A stretch of 64,000 nucleotides of DNA from Pseudomonas sp. TNT3 (GCF_010095445.2 NZ_WFGV02000002.1:1-64000); one strand, 5' to 3'. Positions 30,281-40,456 are shown, numbered from the stretch's first letter. The notes: generated from the letters alone by a model not told the origin. Translations and numbers: made by a program.

Positions 30281-30312
30281 AAAAAAACGGCGCGCAAAGC
30301 GCACCGTTTTAT
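30281..30312. terminator. Shared terminator of the FKBP gene and algQ
   Basis: AAAACGG-GCGC (30284-30295) pairs with GCGC-CCGTTTT (30299-30310), with one mismatch. A and T tracts lie on both sides, between convergent genes. Confidence 0.8.
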
Positions 30313-30327
30313 CTTGCGGGAAGAGAT

Positions 30328-30786
30328 TCAGGCCTGAACCGAATCCTCTTCCTTGTGAGCGGTGTGAAGCACTTCGATCAGGCAGTCTTCCAGTTCGAAG
30401 CGTTCATGCAACAAGCCACCCAGCTCTTTGAATTTCTCAGCGACACATTGACCGGCATCACACAGGTCGTTGAACGCGAGCAGCTTCTCGGTGATGACGT
30501 CGATACGAGGGTAGAGGGTCTCGGCCAACTCCAGCCCACGAGTATCGCCAAATGCCTTGGCCTCACCGGTCAACTGTTCGTAGATCTCGAAATGCCCCGC
30601 CGATACGTAATCGACCAGCACTCCGCAGAACTCCTGCAACGGCTTTCGGTTCTCGCCCAGAGCCTCAGGCTTGGCGCCGAGAGCATCATAGGCCCGAACC
30701 AGTTCGTGACGCTCCTGCAACCAGCGATCGATCAGCAGATGCACTCCACCCCATCGTTCTTGAGCATTCTGACAACTTTCGAGCAT
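30328..30786 (-). CDS. algQ: Anti-sigma-70 factor AlgQ (Rsd family)
   Basis: A 152-residue cytoplasmic helical protein that binds sigma-70 region 4 and helps alternative sigma factors such as AlgU compete. It begins [20 protein letters not shown], the Rsd/AlgQ signature. The start at 30786 is preferred over 30813. In P. aeruginosa AlgQ (AlgR2) is needed for alginate and other virulence traits. It lies between the FKBP gene and dsbH, as in other Pseudomonas. Confidence 0.94.
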   Translation of the reverse strand: MLESCQNAQERWGGVHLLIDRWLQERHELVRAYDALGAKPEALGENRKPLQEFCGVLVDYVSAGHFEIYEQLTGEAKAFGDTRGLELAETLYPRIDVITEKLLAFNDLCDAGQCVAEKFKELGGLLHERFELEDCLIEVLHTAHKEEDSVQA

Positions 30787-30964
30787 GGTGATCTCTCTTC
30801 CCTTGTGGGTCATGCTGCCCTACACCTGTCGCACACTTGAAGATCAAGGATCGGCCAGGCAGAGCGTCATTCGAGCAACATAATTCCAATGACACGTGCG
30901 GGCCAGATTATGCCCGCGCGACTATCGCTTCAAGGTACGCAGGAGAGAAAGTTCATACAAGTGT

Positions 30965-31516
30965 TTAATCGCCCGCCAGGGCCCGGTGCGACGACTCGCC
31001 GCTGAGTGGTCGGCGAAACGCGATCCAGAGCAGTCGCTGCATCTGCGCGCCTGCTAAAACCATCACGGCGACGAAGAACAACAAACTCCATTCAGGGATA
31101 CTCAAGTCGAACAATGTCCAGGACATTTGCGCGCACTCGGCGGTGCCGCTGAACAATTGCTCCACCCTGCTCAACCAGGGTGCGTCCTTGAAAACCTCAG
31201 ACAGACCGGACGAGCAATCGGACAAGTAACGCAGCGGATCACTCTGCAAAACCACTTGCCGCCAAGCCGTGACCATCCCCCCCAAGCTGCAGATAGATAC
31301 AAGCAGCCAATACAGGGAAGTGCCGAGGCGCCCGGGCCCCTGCACCGCAGCCAGCAGACAAAAGCCGGTTAACAATGCCAGGCTGCCTCGCTGCATGAGG
31401 CACAAACCGCAAGGCTTGAGGCCGACCGCATATTCCAGGTAATAGGAAACGCCCAACGCCAGAGCACCCGCGATAAACGCCATGAAAAACAAGGATCGTG
31501 AGCAGGCCAAAGACAT
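30965..31516 (-). CDS. dsbH: Disulfide bond formation protein DsbB homologue (DsbH)
   Basis: A 183-residue inner-membrane protein with four TM helices. The first redox pair is in KPCGLCLMQR and the second pair is spread over the periplasmic loop (SDCSSG...TAECAQM). DsbB reoxidises DsbA and passes electrons to ubiquinone. The gene lies between algQ and hemY, the DsbH position in P. aeruginosa. It is one of the DsbB paralogues in this genus. Confidence 0.9.
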   Translation of the reverse strand: MSLACSRSLFFMAFIAGALALGVSYYLEYAVGLKPCGLCLMQRGSLALLTGFCLLAAVQGPGRLGTSLYWLLVSICSLGGMVTAWRQVVLQSDPLRYLSDCSSGLSEVFKDAPWLSRVEQLFSGTAECAQMSWTLFDLSIPEWSLLFFVAVMVLAGAQMQRLLWIAFRRPLSGESSHRALAGD

Positions 31517-31649
31517 GGCTTTTCCGTAACAGTAAGAGACAAGCGTTTACGTTAGAGGAAAGAGAGCCGACCTTTCAAGGGATGCCAGCAGGGACAGGGC
31601 TATAGAGGTCGAGGGAATTGCCGACAGGATCTGGAGGATCAGGTGTAGC

Positions 31650-31736
31650 CCTTTGTAGGATGTTTCCTGCAAAGGACCACAAGGGAATAAATCTGACAGC
31701 TGGGGGTAATTTTTTGAAGAGGGAGCGGGCTCCCTC
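31650..31736. repeat. Two hairpins between dsbH and hemY
   Basis: CCTTTG-AGGA/TCCT-CAAAGG (31650-31675) and GAGGGAGC/GCTCCCTC (31719-31736) are both good stems. The second lies just after the hemY stop and may end the hem operon transcript. Neither is followed by a U-tract on the transcribed strand. No gene is seen in 31517-31745. Confidence 0.55.
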
Positions 31737-31745
31737 ATCACAAAA

Positions 31746-32984
31746 TCATGCGTGTACTGGTACCGGGAGCGGTGCTGCCAGCAAGCGTTCATCCAGTAGA
31801 CCCAAACCTTCCTGGAACAGTTGATTGCTGCGTTCGGTATCGCCCAACTGTGCCAGCAGCCGCGCCAGTTCAGCGCAGGCCTCAGGGTTGCGCTGCACTC
31901 GCAAACTGCTCTCAAGATAGTCTCGGGCTTTGCCCCACAGGCTGCTTTGCAGACACAGGCGTCCCAGCGTCAGCAGCAGGCTCGGGTCAGCCGGATGGTC
32001 CTTGAGCCAGCCCTCGGCGGTTTGCAGTTGACGCGCCGGATCATTGCCTCGAACAAGTCCATACAGTCTGGCCAGATGGCTGTCATAGCTGCGCTTGAGC
32101 GCTGTACGCAAAACTTCTTCGGCTTCAGCCTGAGCACCCAGTTGACGCAATTGCTCTGCGTAGGCGAGCACCAACTGCGGCTCCTGGCGCTGAGCCGAGG
32201 TCAGTTGCTGCCAGGCGCGATTGAGTGACTGCAAGCCGACGGTTCCGTCTTCCTCCCGATGCGCGGCCAGCGAGAGATTTTCTCCCCAGGCTCGGCGCTC
32301 CAGTTCTGCGAGTTCGGAGGGGGGCAGAACCTTGTCCTTGCGCAGCTCTGGCAACAGACGAATTACTGCGGACCAATCGCCGCGCTGTTGATGCAGGCGT
32401 TGCAACTGACGCAAAGTCTGGACGTTATGCGGATGGCGTTCGTGCATGGCTTGCAGGGTGGCGAGTGCGCCTTCGGTGTCTCCACGGTCGGTTTGCAGTT
32501 GCGCATGGTTCAGGGCAATGGCCAACTCTGCCTGAGGCTGACGCTCCAGCGCGCGTTCGAGCAGGTTATCGCTCTCTTCGTACTTGCCCTGCTCGTTCGC
32601 GGCGCGGGCAGCGCCGAGGTAGTAAAGAAGCGGTTGACGCTCAGCTTCCGCAGCGCGATGAAGGTGACGCTGCGCGCTGGCCCAGCGACCCTCCGCCAGA
32701 TCAAGTTGACCGTGTTCGATGGCCACCTGAACCCGGCGGCTGCGATTACGCCGCGACCACGGGTTGACCACGCCACTGGAGGTCATCACGAGCTCGATCA
32801 ACGCCTTGATGCCCCAGAACACCAGCCAGAGCACCGCAACCAGCGCCAGGGTCGCCCACAGGCTCGACTCGAAACGAAAGCTTTTGTAGGCGATCAGGAC
32901 ATAGCCGGAATGCTCGGCAATGGCCAACCCAAGTGCCGCCGCCGCAGCGATCACCAGAAACACGATCACATAGAGGCGTTTCAT
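31746..32984 (-). CDS. hemY: HemY, TPR-containing membrane protein of the hem operon
   Basis: A 412-residue protein with two TM helices at the N-terminus (RLYVIVFLVIAAAAALGLAIAE and LWATLALVAVLWLVFWGIKA). A long cytoplasmic array of tetratricopeptide-like repeats follows (LYYLGAARAANEQGKYEESDNLLERALERQP). The HemY family is always found with hemX and hemD, and its exact role in haem synthesis is not settled. It overlaps hemX by 4 bp (ATGA), giving an operon hemC-hemD-hemX-hemY. Confidence 0.92.
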   Translation of the reverse strand: MKRLYVIVFLVIAAAAALGLAIAEHSGYVLIAYKSFRFESSLWATLALVAVLWLVFWGIKALIELVMTSSGVVNPWSRRNRSRRVQVAIEHGQLDLAEGRWASAQRHLHRAAEAERQPLLYYLGAARAANEQGKYEESDNLLERALERQPQAELAIALNHAQLQTDRGDTEGALATLQAMHERHPHNVQTLRQLQRLHQQRGDWSAVIRLLPELRKDKVLPPSELAELERRAWGENLSLAAHREEDGTVGLQSLNRAWQQLTSAQRQEPQLVLAYAEQLRQLGAQAEAEEVLRTALKRSYDSHLARLYGLVRGNDPARQLQTAEGWLKDHPADPSLLLTLGRLCLQSSLWGKARDYLESSLRVQRNPEACAELARLLAQLGDTERSNQLFQEGLGLLDERLLAAPLPVPVHA

Positions 32985-34135
32985 GGTGTGGCCTCCTGCG
33001 CGGTGTCTGCGGCAGGCTTGGGCATCGGTTTGATCGAGTCCTCGGCGTTCACATTACGCCGCTCCAGATACCCCTGGACTGCGCTCAGTGTGCCGGTCAG
33101 GTCCGGTGTGACGACAGTGACAGGTTGCTTGCTCAGTTCGCCAACCTGCTCAAGCATCACTTTGCTCTGGGGATTATCCGGGTTGAAATTACCCTTGAGG
33201 ACATCCCGCGCTTCGGCCAGCGCCTGAGTGTAAACCGCCGCCTGACCATTGAGCGCCGCCCATTGTGCCTGCTCCAGCGCCAGGCTCAACGCCAGGCGAA
33301 CCTGGCTCAGGCTCTGACCTGCGAGTAATGGACGGACATTTTTGTCGGCATTGAAATCGATGCGAATGTAACGCGAGATCTGGTCCCACCATTGAGCCCA
33401 GCGACTGGCGCCATCGCCATCGGCGGTCAGCCCCAGCAGCGATTCGCCACGGTCCTTGTACTCGGGCGCCAGCTCGGTAAGGCTGATGACCTGGTCACGC
33501 AGAGCCCCCAGGCGCAGGAACAAACCGGTGCGATCAGGCTGCTCGGTACTGCGCAGCGCCACCAGCGTTTTGGCCACTTGCTCGCGAGCTGCAAAGGAAC
33601 CCGGATCGTTTTGCTCGCGCAAAATCTCATCCGCTCCCTGGACCAGGGCCTGGGCGCTGCTGATGTCTTGCAGTGCAGAAAGACGCAGGCTGGCCAGGCG
33701 CAGCAAGTGCTCCGCCTCCGCCAGACGCCAATCCTTGCGACTGGCACCGAGCACTGTTTCCAGGCGCTGGTTCAGGCGTTGCTGATCGCCTTGCAGCTGA
33801 GTCACCAGACGGTTGCGAGCTTCAAGTTCGTCAGCAGGGGGAAGCTGCTCAAGCCGGGCGCTCAGACGCTGCTCATTGAGTTTCAGGCTCTGAGCCTGAT
33901 CGTTCAACGCCTGCACCTGACTAAGCTGCTGCTGGTTGTTGGCTTGCAGGTGACGCACCTGCCAGACTCCCCAGCCGCCGACGGCGACACCGGCGGCGCC
34001 CAACAGCAGAGCGACGATTGCCAACCCATTGCTACGGCGCTCCACTGGCGCGGGTGGTTCAGTTTGAACCGGTGCTTCTCCTGGCGCGTCGAGCACCGGC
34101 AGGACGTCATCTTTTGGCAAGGCTGTTTCGCTCAC
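32981..34135 (-). CDS. hemX: HemX, membrane protein annotated as uroporphyrin-III C-methyltransferase
   Basis: A 384-residue protein with an acidic/Pro-rich N-terminus and one TM helix (GLAIVALLLGAAGVAVGGWGVW). A long predicted coiled coil follows, rich in Gln and Leu (QQLSQVQALNDQAQSLKLNEQ). The methyltransferase name comes from old annotation; no SAM-binding motif is visible, so a scaffold or assembly role is likelier. It is in an operon with hemD (16 bp upstream) and hemY. Confidence 0.9.
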   Translation of the reverse strand: MSETALPKDDVLPVLDAPGEAPVQTEPPAPVERRSNGLAIVALLLGAAGVAVGGWGVWQVRHLQANNQQQLSQVQALNDQAQSLKLNEQRLSARLEQLPPADELEARNRLVTQLQGDQQRLNQRLETVLGASRKDWRLAEAEHLLRLASLRLSALQDISSAQALVQGADEILREQNDPGSFAAREQVAKTLVALRSTEQPDRTGLFLRLGALRDQVISLTELAPEYKDRGESLLGLTADGDGASRWAQWWDQISRYIRIDFNADKNVRPLLAGQSLSQVRLALSLALEQAQWAALNGQAAVYTQALAEARDVLKGNFNPDNPQSKVMLEQVGELSKQPVTVVTPDLTGTLSAVQGYLERRNVNAEDSIKPMPKPAADTAQEATP

Positions 34136-34151
34136 GTGTCCATCCTTTGCA

Positions 34152-34919
34152 TTAGAGAACGGGTTCGGGATGCTCCCGCAACGCCGTCAGCAAAGCCGCG
34201 GCACTGGCGCCACGACAATCCACAACTATTTGGGCCCCGGCGGCGCACGCCAGCTCGGCGACCCTGGGGCTTGGAACAAACAACGGCAACCTCGCCAATT
34301 GCGGCCATGCATCGCCAGCCAATTGGTGCAGGTGCTCAAAACCCTGTCCACTGCTGACCACCAGCCCGTTCAAGCGTTCCGCCTGAATCCGGTCGGCAAG
34401 CGTTCCCGGTGGGTAGTGAGGCAGCTCGCGGCGGTACAACTCCAGATACTCGACACTAGCACCAAGCTCGCGCAAACGCTCAGCCAGCAACTCCCGACCG
34501 CCCTCCCCGCGCATGATCAACACACGAGGATTGTTCCGGGTGATTGCCTCAGACAACGAGGCCAGCCCGAGCAAGGCTTCACTGTCATCACCTTCCTGCG
34601 GGAAGCTGACGTCCAGTCCATGGTCTTCCAGAATCCGGGCAGTCGCGGCCCCCACGCTGAACCACTTCGAGGCGGGCGTCTGTGGACAACACTGGCTGAC
34701 CAGATTCACCGCGATCCGGGCTGCGGGCTTGCTGACTACGATCACTGCGCAGAAGCGATCCAGATCCTGAATCACTTCGCGCATTGTGTCCGAGACCGGC
34801 ATCGGCGCTATGTCCAGAAGCGGCAAGCTGCTGCTGAAAATCCCCGCGTCGGCAAGAACGCTGCTCAGCGCCGCCGACTCATCCGCCGGACGCGTCAGCA
34901 GCAGGCGCCAGCCAGTCAC
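34152..34919 (-). CDS. hemD: Uroporphyrinogen-III synthase
   Basis: A 255-residue enzyme that cyclises hydroxymethylbilane to uroporphyrinogen III with inversion of ring D. It begins with [21 protein letters not shown], and the second domain holds the moderately conserved [18 protein letters not shown] stretch. It starts 4 bp inside hemC, so translation is coupled. It is the second gene of the hemCDXY operon. Confidence 0.95.
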   Translation of the reverse strand: MTGWRLLLTRPADESAALSSVLADAGIFSSSLPLLDIAPMPVSDTMREVIQDLDRFCAVIVVSKPAARIAVNLVSQCCPQTPASKWFSVGAATARILEDHGLDVSFPQEGDDSEALLGLASLSEAITRNNPRVLIMRGEGGRELLAERLRELGASVEYLELYRRELPHYPPGTLADRIQAERLNGLVVSSGQGFEHLHQLAGDAWPQLARLPLFVPSPRVAELACAAGAQIVVDCRGASAAALLTALREHPEPVL

Positions 34920-35857
34920 TCGTGACCTGCCTCGCCGTAGACTGCCTTGAGAATGTCGTTGGCGCCCTGACTCAAGAGGTCTTCAGCGACTCGTACGCCC
35001 AGGTTCTCGGCATCACTGCGCGGTGCACGGCCTTCGGCACTGAGCAGCAGCCCGCCGCTCGGATCACCCACCAGGCCACGCAACCAGATCTGCTCGCCTT
35101 CAAGCACGGCGTAGCAGGCGATCGGCACCTGGCAGCCGCCATTCAGATGTTTGTTGAGAGCTCGTTCCGCGGTCACGCGGGTGGCGGTGTCCAGATGATG
35201 CAGGGGTGCCAGCAGCGCGTGAATCTCACTATCGACGCTGCGGCATTCAATGCCCACTGCGCCCTGGCCGCCGGCGGGCAGGCTGTCGTCGACACTGATC
35301 GCTGAGGTGATGCGGTCTTCGAAGCCCAGGCGAATCAGGCCGGCAGCGGCAAGGATGATGGCGTCGTATTCACCCGCATCGAGCTTGGCCAACCGAGTGT
35401 TGACGTTGCCACGAAGGAAACGGATTTCCAGGTCCGGGCGACGGGTCAGCAATTGAGCCTGACGGCGTAGGCTGGACGTACCGACGATGCTGCCTGGCGG
35501 GAGTTCTTCAAGGCTGGCGAACGTGTTGGAAACGAATGCGTCGCGTGGATCTTCACGCTCGCAAATGCAGAACAGCCCAAGACCTTCCGGGAAGTCCATT
35601 GGCACATCCTTCATGGAGTGCACGGCAATATCGGCTTCGTTTTCCAGCAGCGCGGTTTCCAGTTCTTTGACGAACAGGCCTTTGCCACCGATCTTCGACA
35701 GTGGCGAGTCGAGCAGCTTGTCGCCGCGACTGACCATGGGTACCAACGTCACAAGCAGACCCGGATGGGCTTCTTCCAGACGGGCTTTGACGTATTCGGC
35801 CTGCCACAGGGCGAGAGCACTTTTGCGGGTGGCGATGCGGATTTCGCGAGAGGACAT
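34916..35857 (-). CDS. hemC: Porphobilinogen deaminase (hydroxymethylbilane synthase)
   Basis: A 313-residue enzyme that joins four porphobilinogen units. The dipyrromethane cofactor attaches to the cysteine in [16 protein letters not shown]. The conserved N-terminus ([21 protein letters not shown]) and SLRRQAQLL are also seen. The length equals E. coli HemC (313). It is the first gene of the hemCDXY operon and lies 138 bp downstream of algR on the same strand. Confidence 0.97.
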   Translation of the reverse strand: MSSREIRIATRKSALALWQAEYVKARLEEAHPGLLVTLVPMVSRGDKLLDSPLSKIGGKGLFVKELETALLENEADIAVHSMKDVPMDFPEGLGLFCICEREDPRDAFVSNTFASLEELPPGSIVGTSSLRRQAQLLTRRPDLEIRFLRGNVNTRLAKLDAGEYDAIILAAAGLIRLGFEDRITSAISVDDSLPAGGQGAVGIECRSVDSEIHALLAPLHHLDTATRVTAERALNKHLNGGCQVPIACYAVLEGEQIWLRGLVGDPSGGLLLSAEGRAPRSDAENLGVRVAEDLLSQGANDILKAVYGEAGHE

Positions 35858-35995
35858 GGATCAATCCGTACTGAATAGATACGGCGGATAATAACAGCTC
35901 AGCCAAATCCGCTTTGACTTGTATCAGAAACAGCGTGGCCTCCCTGGCCCTGGATGTCCTGCAATGGGGTACACAACACGCCGGCGAGCAGCGGA

Positions 35996-36742
35996 TTAAA
36001 GCTGTTGCATCATCTTCCGAACGCCTGCCACATGGCGGCGACTGACGATCAAGGCATCACCGTTCAAGCCTTTGAGGAACAGCTGAAAATGCCCCAGAGG
36101 TGTCCGCTGCAAACGCTCGATGCGTTCACGGGCAACCAGTGCGTTGCGATGAATACGCACAAATCGATCGCCAAACTCATCTTCGAGCGCTTTGAGCGGC
36201 TCATCCAGCAACACCTCGCCGCCTTCGTGGCGCAAGGTCACGTACTTGTGATCCGCAATAAAATAAACCACCTGGTCCAGCGGAATCAGCTCGATGCCCT
36301 TTCGAGTGCGAGCGCTGATATGGCTGCGTGGACCACTGCCAGTTTCGGCGGCGGGACGGGTCAATGCTGCAAGTTGAACGCGATTGGGTCGCTCGGCTTT
36401 TTTTAATGCTTCATGAAGTTGTTCTGTGCGCACAGGTTTCACCACATAGCCTACGGCGCTGGCCTGTAAGGCTTCCACGGCAAATTCATCGGGCCCTGTG
36501 CAAAACACCACGGCGGGCGGGGTTTCGCGTTCGCACAATCGCGCAGCCACTTGCAGGCCATCGAGGCCTGGCATCCGGATATCGAGCAACACGATATCCG
36601 GTTTATGGCTGTCAATCAGTGCCAACGCCTCTTCGCCGTTCGTGGCGCTGGGCTCCAGGACGCTGTATCCCTCGAGTTCGCCGACCATTCGGCTCAGGCG
36701 CTCGCGGGCCAAGGGTTCGTCATCAACGATCAGGACATTCAT
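35996..36742 (-). CDS. algR: Response regulator AlgR
   Basis: A 248-residue LytTR-type response regulator, the same length as P. aeruginosa AlgR. The receiver domain has D7, D8 and the phospho-acceptor D54 in IVLLDIRMPG, plus the conserved lysine in VVKPVRTEQ. The LytTR DNA-binding domain starts near residue 140 (RKGIELIPLDQVVYFIADHKYVTL). It controls alginate, twitching and virulence genes in P. aeruginosa. Its start overlaps the stop of an algZ remnant (ATGA), so it was probably coupled to algZ. The sensor gene itself is not intact. Confidence 0.96.
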   Translation of the reverse strand: MNVLIVDDEPLARERLSRMVGELEGYSVLEPSATNGEEALALIDSHKPDIVLLDIRMPGLDGLQVAARLCERETPPAVVFCTGPDEFAVEALQASAVGYVVKPVRTEQLHEALKKAERPNRVQLAALTRPAAETGSGPRSHISARTRKGIELIPLDQVVYFIADHKYVTLRHEGGEVLLDEPLKALEDEFGDRFVRIHRNALVARERIERLQRTPLGHFQLFLKGLNGDALIVSRRHVAGVRKMMQQL

Positions 36743-36849
36743 ATTGCGCTGGATTCCTGCGTGAGTCTCGCACAAGGATAGCGTAGACAGGTGAAGTGAC
36801 GTCCGTCACCGCGATCCACGCTAAGACTAGCGCGAGGGCCAAAAAGTGC
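36739..36849 (-). pseudogene. algZ: Probable 3' remnant of algZ (AlgR sensor kinase)
   Basis: The frame that ends in ATGA overlap with algR encodes ALFGPRASLSVDRGDGRHFT followed by CLRYPCARL. This resembles the last strands of a LytS/AlgZ-type histidine kinase ATPase domain. Upstream of it the frame turns non-conserved and reaches a stop at 36961-36963. Only 461 bp separate algR from argH, while an AlgZ of about 350 residues needs over 1 kb. The kinase appears deleted, and the resemblance is judged by eye. The gap also holds the argH promoter. Confidence 0.55.
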
Positions 36850-37203
36850 CGCTGGAACGACGGCTAAATTTTCATCTGCCGGGCGTTTGGCGGCCCAGGC
36901 CCGCGTTGGCGAGGCATCGCCGTAGGGTTTGCTGATACACAATACGAACACCCCCTCTTCTTATAGTCGTTTTCCAGCGCCCGGAAGTGCGCTGATCCTT
37001 CTGTCCAACTGTAGACGGTTGCCGGGACGATATTGCTCAATCGAAAAATATCGTTGCGCAAATCACGACAACCCCTGATCCGAGTATGGACCGCTCTGAG
37101 AGAAAAAAACCTGTCGACCAGCGTCAACGACAGGATTGGCAACCCTGTTATTATCCGCGACAGCTTTCAACGTCACTTTTTTCCAGCCGATACGAGCGAA
37201 TTC

Positions 37204-38598
37204 ATGAGCACTGACAAGACCAATCAGTCCTGGGGCGGCCGCTTCAGTGAACCCGTCGACGCCTTCGTCGCCCGCTTCACCGCCTCCGTCACCTTCGACC
37301 AGCGCCTGTATCGCCACGACATCATGGGCTCGATCGCCCACGCAACCATGCTGGCCAAAGTCGGCGTGCTGACCGATGCCGAGCGCGACAGCATCACCGA
37401 TGGCCTGAAAACCATTCAGGGTGAAATAGAGGCCGGCCAGTTCGACTGGCGCATCGACCTCGAAGACGTGCACATGAACATCGAAGCGCGCCTGACCGAC
37501 CGGATCGGCGTGACCGGTAAAAAACTGCACACCGGCCGCAGCCGTAACGACCAGGTCGCTACCGATATCCGCCTGTGGCTGCGGGATGAAATCGACCTGA
37601 TCCTGGCCGAGATCACTCGCCTGCAGCAAGGTTTGCTGGAACAAGCCGAACGCGAAGCCGGCAGCATCATGCCGGGCTTCACTCACCTGCAAACCGCCCA
37701 GCCAGTGACCTTCGGGCACCACATGCTGGCCTGGTTCGAGATGCTCAGCCGCGACTATGAGCGCCTGGTGGACTGCCGCAAACGCACCAACCGCATGCCG
37801 CTGGGCAGCGCTGCACTCGCGGGCACCACCTACCCGATCGACCGTGAGTACACGGCTCAGTTGCTGGGCTTCGACGCGGTCGGCGGCAATTCTCTGGACA
37901 ACGTGTCGGATCGCGACTTCGCCATCGAATTCTGCTCGGCTGCGAGTATCTCGATGATGCACTTGTCGCGATTCTCCGAAGAACTGGTCCTGTGGACCAG
38001 CGCCCAGTTCCAGTTCATCGATCTGCCAGACCGCTTCTGCACCGGCAGCTCGATCATGCCGCAAAAGAAAAACCCGGACGTTCCTGAGCTGGTGCGAGGC
38101 AAGACTGGCCGCGTATTCGGCGCCCTGATGGGCTTGCTGACCCTGATGAAAGGCCAGCCATTGGCCTACAACAAGGACAACCAGGAAGATAAAGAGCCGC
38201 TGTTCGATGCCGCCGACACGTTGCGCGACTCGCTGCGGGCGTTTGCCGACATGATCCCGGCGATCAAACCGAAACACGCCATCATGCGTGAAGCGGCGTT
38301 GCGCGGTTTCTCCACCGCGACCGACCTCGCCGACTACCTGGTTCGCCGTGGCCTGCCGTTCCGCGATTGCCACGAAATCGTTGGCCATGCCGTGAAGTAC
38401 GGCGTGGAAAGCGGGAAAGACCTGGCGGAAATGAGCCTGGAAGAACTGCGCAAGTTCAGCGACCAGATTGACCAGGACGTGTTCGCGGTGCTGACCCTGG
38501 AAGGCTCGGTGAATGCCCGTGACCATATCGGCGGTACTGCGCCGGCGCAGGTCAAGAAGGCCGTGGCGCGCGGTCAGGCACTACTCGCCAGCCGCTAA
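37204..38598 (+). CDS. argH: Argininosuccinate lyase
   Basis: A 464-residue enzyme of arginine synthesis that splits argininosuccinate to arginine and fumarate. It begins [20 protein letters not shown]. The family signature [20 protein letters not shown] holds the catalytic serine loop. The ATG at 37204 is preferred over the longer frame to 37033, which would add 57 unlikely residues. It is divergent from algR, as in other Pseudomonas. Confidence 0.97.
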   Translation: MSTDKTNQSWGGRFSEPVDAFVARFTASVTFDQRLYRHDIMGSIAHATMLAKVGVLTDAERDSITDGLKTIQGEIEAGQFDWRIDLEDVHMNIEARLTDRIGVTGKKLHTGRSRNDQVATDIRLWLRDEIDLILAEITRLQQGLLEQAEREAGSIMPGFTHLQTAQPVTFGHHMLAWFEMLSRDYERLVDCRKRTNRMPLGSAALAGTTYPIDREYTAQLLGFDAVGGNSLDNVSDRDFAIEFCSAASISMMHLSRFSEELVLWTSAQFQFIDLPDRFCTGSSIMPQKKNPDVPELVRGKTGRVFGALMGLLTLMKGQPLAYNKDNQEDKEPLFDAADTLRDSLRAFADMIPAIKPKHAIMREAALRGFSTATDLADYLVRRGLPFRDCHEIVGHAVKYGVESGKDLAEMSLEELRKFSDQIDQDVFAVLTLEGSVNARDHIGGTAPAQVKKAVARGQALLASR

Positions 38599-38602
38599 AA
38601 GC

Positions 38603-38681
38603 ATCGCGGGCAAGCTCACTCCCACATTGGATTGATGGTGAACACCTTGAATCCAGTGTGGTATTGAGCCTGCTCGCGATG
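38603..38681. repeat. Imperfect REP doublet after argH
   Basis: ATCGCGGGCAAGCTCACTCC near 38603 is partly complemented by the GAGCCTGCTCGCGAT end near 38680. Arms are diverged compared with the other doublets in this window. Confidence 0.6.
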
Positions 38682-38705
38682 GCTGACTTCACAACACGGC
38701 AAAAC

Positions 38706-39365
38706 TCATTTCTTGGACGCAACCATCGCCATAAACGCCGGCATCGCCGCTTCCTTGTCTTTCGCGATCCGCTGCACGTTCGGGTTCTGCTCCAAACGCT
38801 CCAGCAGCGCTTTCGCCGCCGGCATCCCAGCCAGCAAATCCAGATCAAACAGCTTCTTCGCCACCGCGCAAGCCAGCGGCACGCTGTACAGAAAATACAA
38901 ATCCGCCACACTCAAGCTTTCCCCTGCGACATAAGGGGCGAACTTGCCATGCCTGCCCAACGAGGCGAATCCCAGTAGCAGCTCAGCCTTGGTCTTCTCC
39001 TTGATCGCATCCGGCAGGGGCATGCCAAAAAATGCCTCGCCGTAGGAGGCTCGCCCCGGGAGTTCGATGTACAGCTCGATTTCCTTGGCCAGGGCCAACA
39101 CTTGCGCCCGCTCAAAAGGATCGGTCGGTAACAGCGGCACGCCTGCCTGGCTTTGCTCGATGTATTCGAGAATCACACTGGTTTCATTGATGAAACCTTG
39201 CTCGACCTCCAGAACAGGTACCTTGCCACGCGGGCTGATCGCCAGCGCTTCGGGGCTGGTGCCCGCATAGAACGGTACTTCTTCAAACGGCAGCCCTTTT
39301 TCCAGCAGTGCCAGTTTGACCATGTTGTAGTAGTTGCTGACGGAAAATCCATAAAGCTTGAGCAT
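38706..39365 (-). CDS. Glutathione S-transferase
   Basis: A 219-residue cytoplasmic enzyme. The start at 39365 has GGAGG upstream; the longer frame to 39602 is not credible. The N-terminal thioredoxin fold shows MLKLYGFSVSNYYNMVKLAL and the glutathione-binding VPVLEVEQGFINETSVILEYIEQ. The C-terminal helical domain follows (VADLYFLYSVPLACAVAKKLFD). The substrate is unknown. It is convergent with argH. Confidence 0.92.
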   Translation of the reverse strand: MLKLYGFSVSNYYNMVKLALLEKGLPFEEVPFYAGTSPEALAISPRGKVPVLEVEQGFINETSVILEYIEQSQAGVPLLPTDPFERAQVLALAKEIELYIELPGRASYGEAFFGMPLPDAIKEKTKAELLLGFASLGRHGKFAPYVAGESLSVADLYFLYSVPLACAVAKKLFDLDLLAGMPAAKALLERLEQNPNVQRIAKDKEAAMPAFMAMVASKK

Positions 39366-39490
39366 CACAAAGCCTCCAGGCCGTGCGGGGTTGGCAGTGC
39401 CTGTTTTATAGAACGCCGAAGCTGTTTCTGCCAGCAGCATCACGACGCTGAATGCAGGTAAACTGCCCGTCTTAACTTGAGGAGCCTGCC

Positions 39491-39775
39491 ATGAGCGAGC
39501 CAACTGATATCGAGATTGACGAAGAAGAGTTCGCCGAGAACACCCTGGTTGAAGCAATCGAAAACCAGATCGAAAGCGACAACCCGCCGGCGGCCAAAGC
39601 AACCTTCAACAAACTGACCCTGGTGGGTTACGAGCGTGAAGAAATCCTGAACTTGATGGCCCACGTATTGGCGGTAGAAATCGACGCAATCCTGGAAGAA
39701 GACCGCGCGTTCAATACCGAATGGTACGAAGCAGCGTTGCGTGCATTGCCGGAATTGCCGCCAGAAAAGAAGTAA
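39491..39775 (+). CDS. Conserved hypothetical acidic protein
   Basis: A 94-residue acidic protein with no recognised domain. The N-terminal part is Glu/Asp-rich (DIEIDEEEFAENTLVEAIENQ), followed by a predicted helical pair (KLTLVGYEREEILNLMAHVL). GGAG lies upstream of the start. It seems to be a small cytoplasmic protein common in Pseudomonas. I assign no function. Confidence 0.75.
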   Translation: MSEPTDIEIDEEEFAENTLVEAIENQIESDNPPAAKATFNKLTLVGYEREEILNLMAHVLAVEIDAILEEDRAFNTEWYEAALRALPELPPEKK

Positions 39776-39785
39776 ACCAATCCCC

Positions 39786-39816
39786 GTGTGGGCGCGGGAA
39801 ATGCCCGCTCCCACAC
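39786..39816. repeat. REP-like hairpin
   Basis: GTGTGGG-GCGGG (39786-39798) pairs with CCCGC-CCCACAC (39804-39816) across one mismatch with a 5-nt loop. It may act as a transcript end for the preceding small gene. Confidence 0.65.
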
Positions 39817-40003
39817 AGATTGTCACCAATCAAACCTGCCTTCCCCAAGACCCTGACTACACTGGTACGCACCCCGCTGCCGCCCTACCTGCCGGGGAAT
39901 GCTGCCCCAGGTGAAAAACCCTGTCGCGAGCACTGGACATGCCGCACGAGTGGGATCACCTTAGGGGCGCTGTCGTCCAATTCCTAGAAAGTCTGGAGTC
40001 CTT

Positions 40004-40249
40004 ATGTCGTTTACCCCTGAGTTGGTTGCCGAACTGGAAATCCTCGCACTCTTCCCCCTGGACAGCTCCCAGGAAGGTTTGAAAATCCATCAGACCGCTG
40101 CCCCGAAAGCCATCGCCGCTGCTCGACGCCTGTATGAAAAAGACCTGATCGACCAACCCGATGGCGGTTATCTGACCAGCCTGGGTCGTGACGCTGCGCA
40201 AAATGTGCAAACCGTACTGACGATTTTGAACGTAGAAGAAACTGCCTGA
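40004..40249 (+). CDS. TIGR02647 family protein
   Basis: An 81-residue protein beginning MSFTPELVAELEILALFPLD, a family with winged-helix-like features known only as TIGR02647. The sequence has IAAARRLYEKDLIDQPDGGY, which resembles a helix-turn-strand wing. It lies before cyaA. No function is established. Confidence 0.82.
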   Translation: MSFTPELVAELEILALFPLDSSQEGLKIHQTAAPKAIAAARRLYEKDLIDQPDGGYLTSLGRDAAQNVQTVLTILNVEETA

Positions 40250-40456
40250 TACGCACTGCATCGCCCACGGGAACCCCTGTCACGGGATTTCCGCGGGCCT
40301 GTTTCGTACCTGCCCTGTTATCTGCCGTCGCCCTGCGATAAAAATCTGACGCCAGAAATACAAAATCAGCTAAAAAGTCCCGGGACCGAGGCGCTAAACT
40401 GCCCCTCATCCTTGAGACCACCTACGTCCGTGCCTCGCGAGCCGGTTTGAGCTGAC

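Noticed and set aside
37033..37203. Extended N-terminus of argH
   Set aside because: The extra 57 residues do not occur in the family, and the ATG at 37204 gives the normal length.
37063..38526. 487-residue ORF antisense to argH
   Set aside because: argH is complete with its signature; the antisense product shows no recognisable domain.
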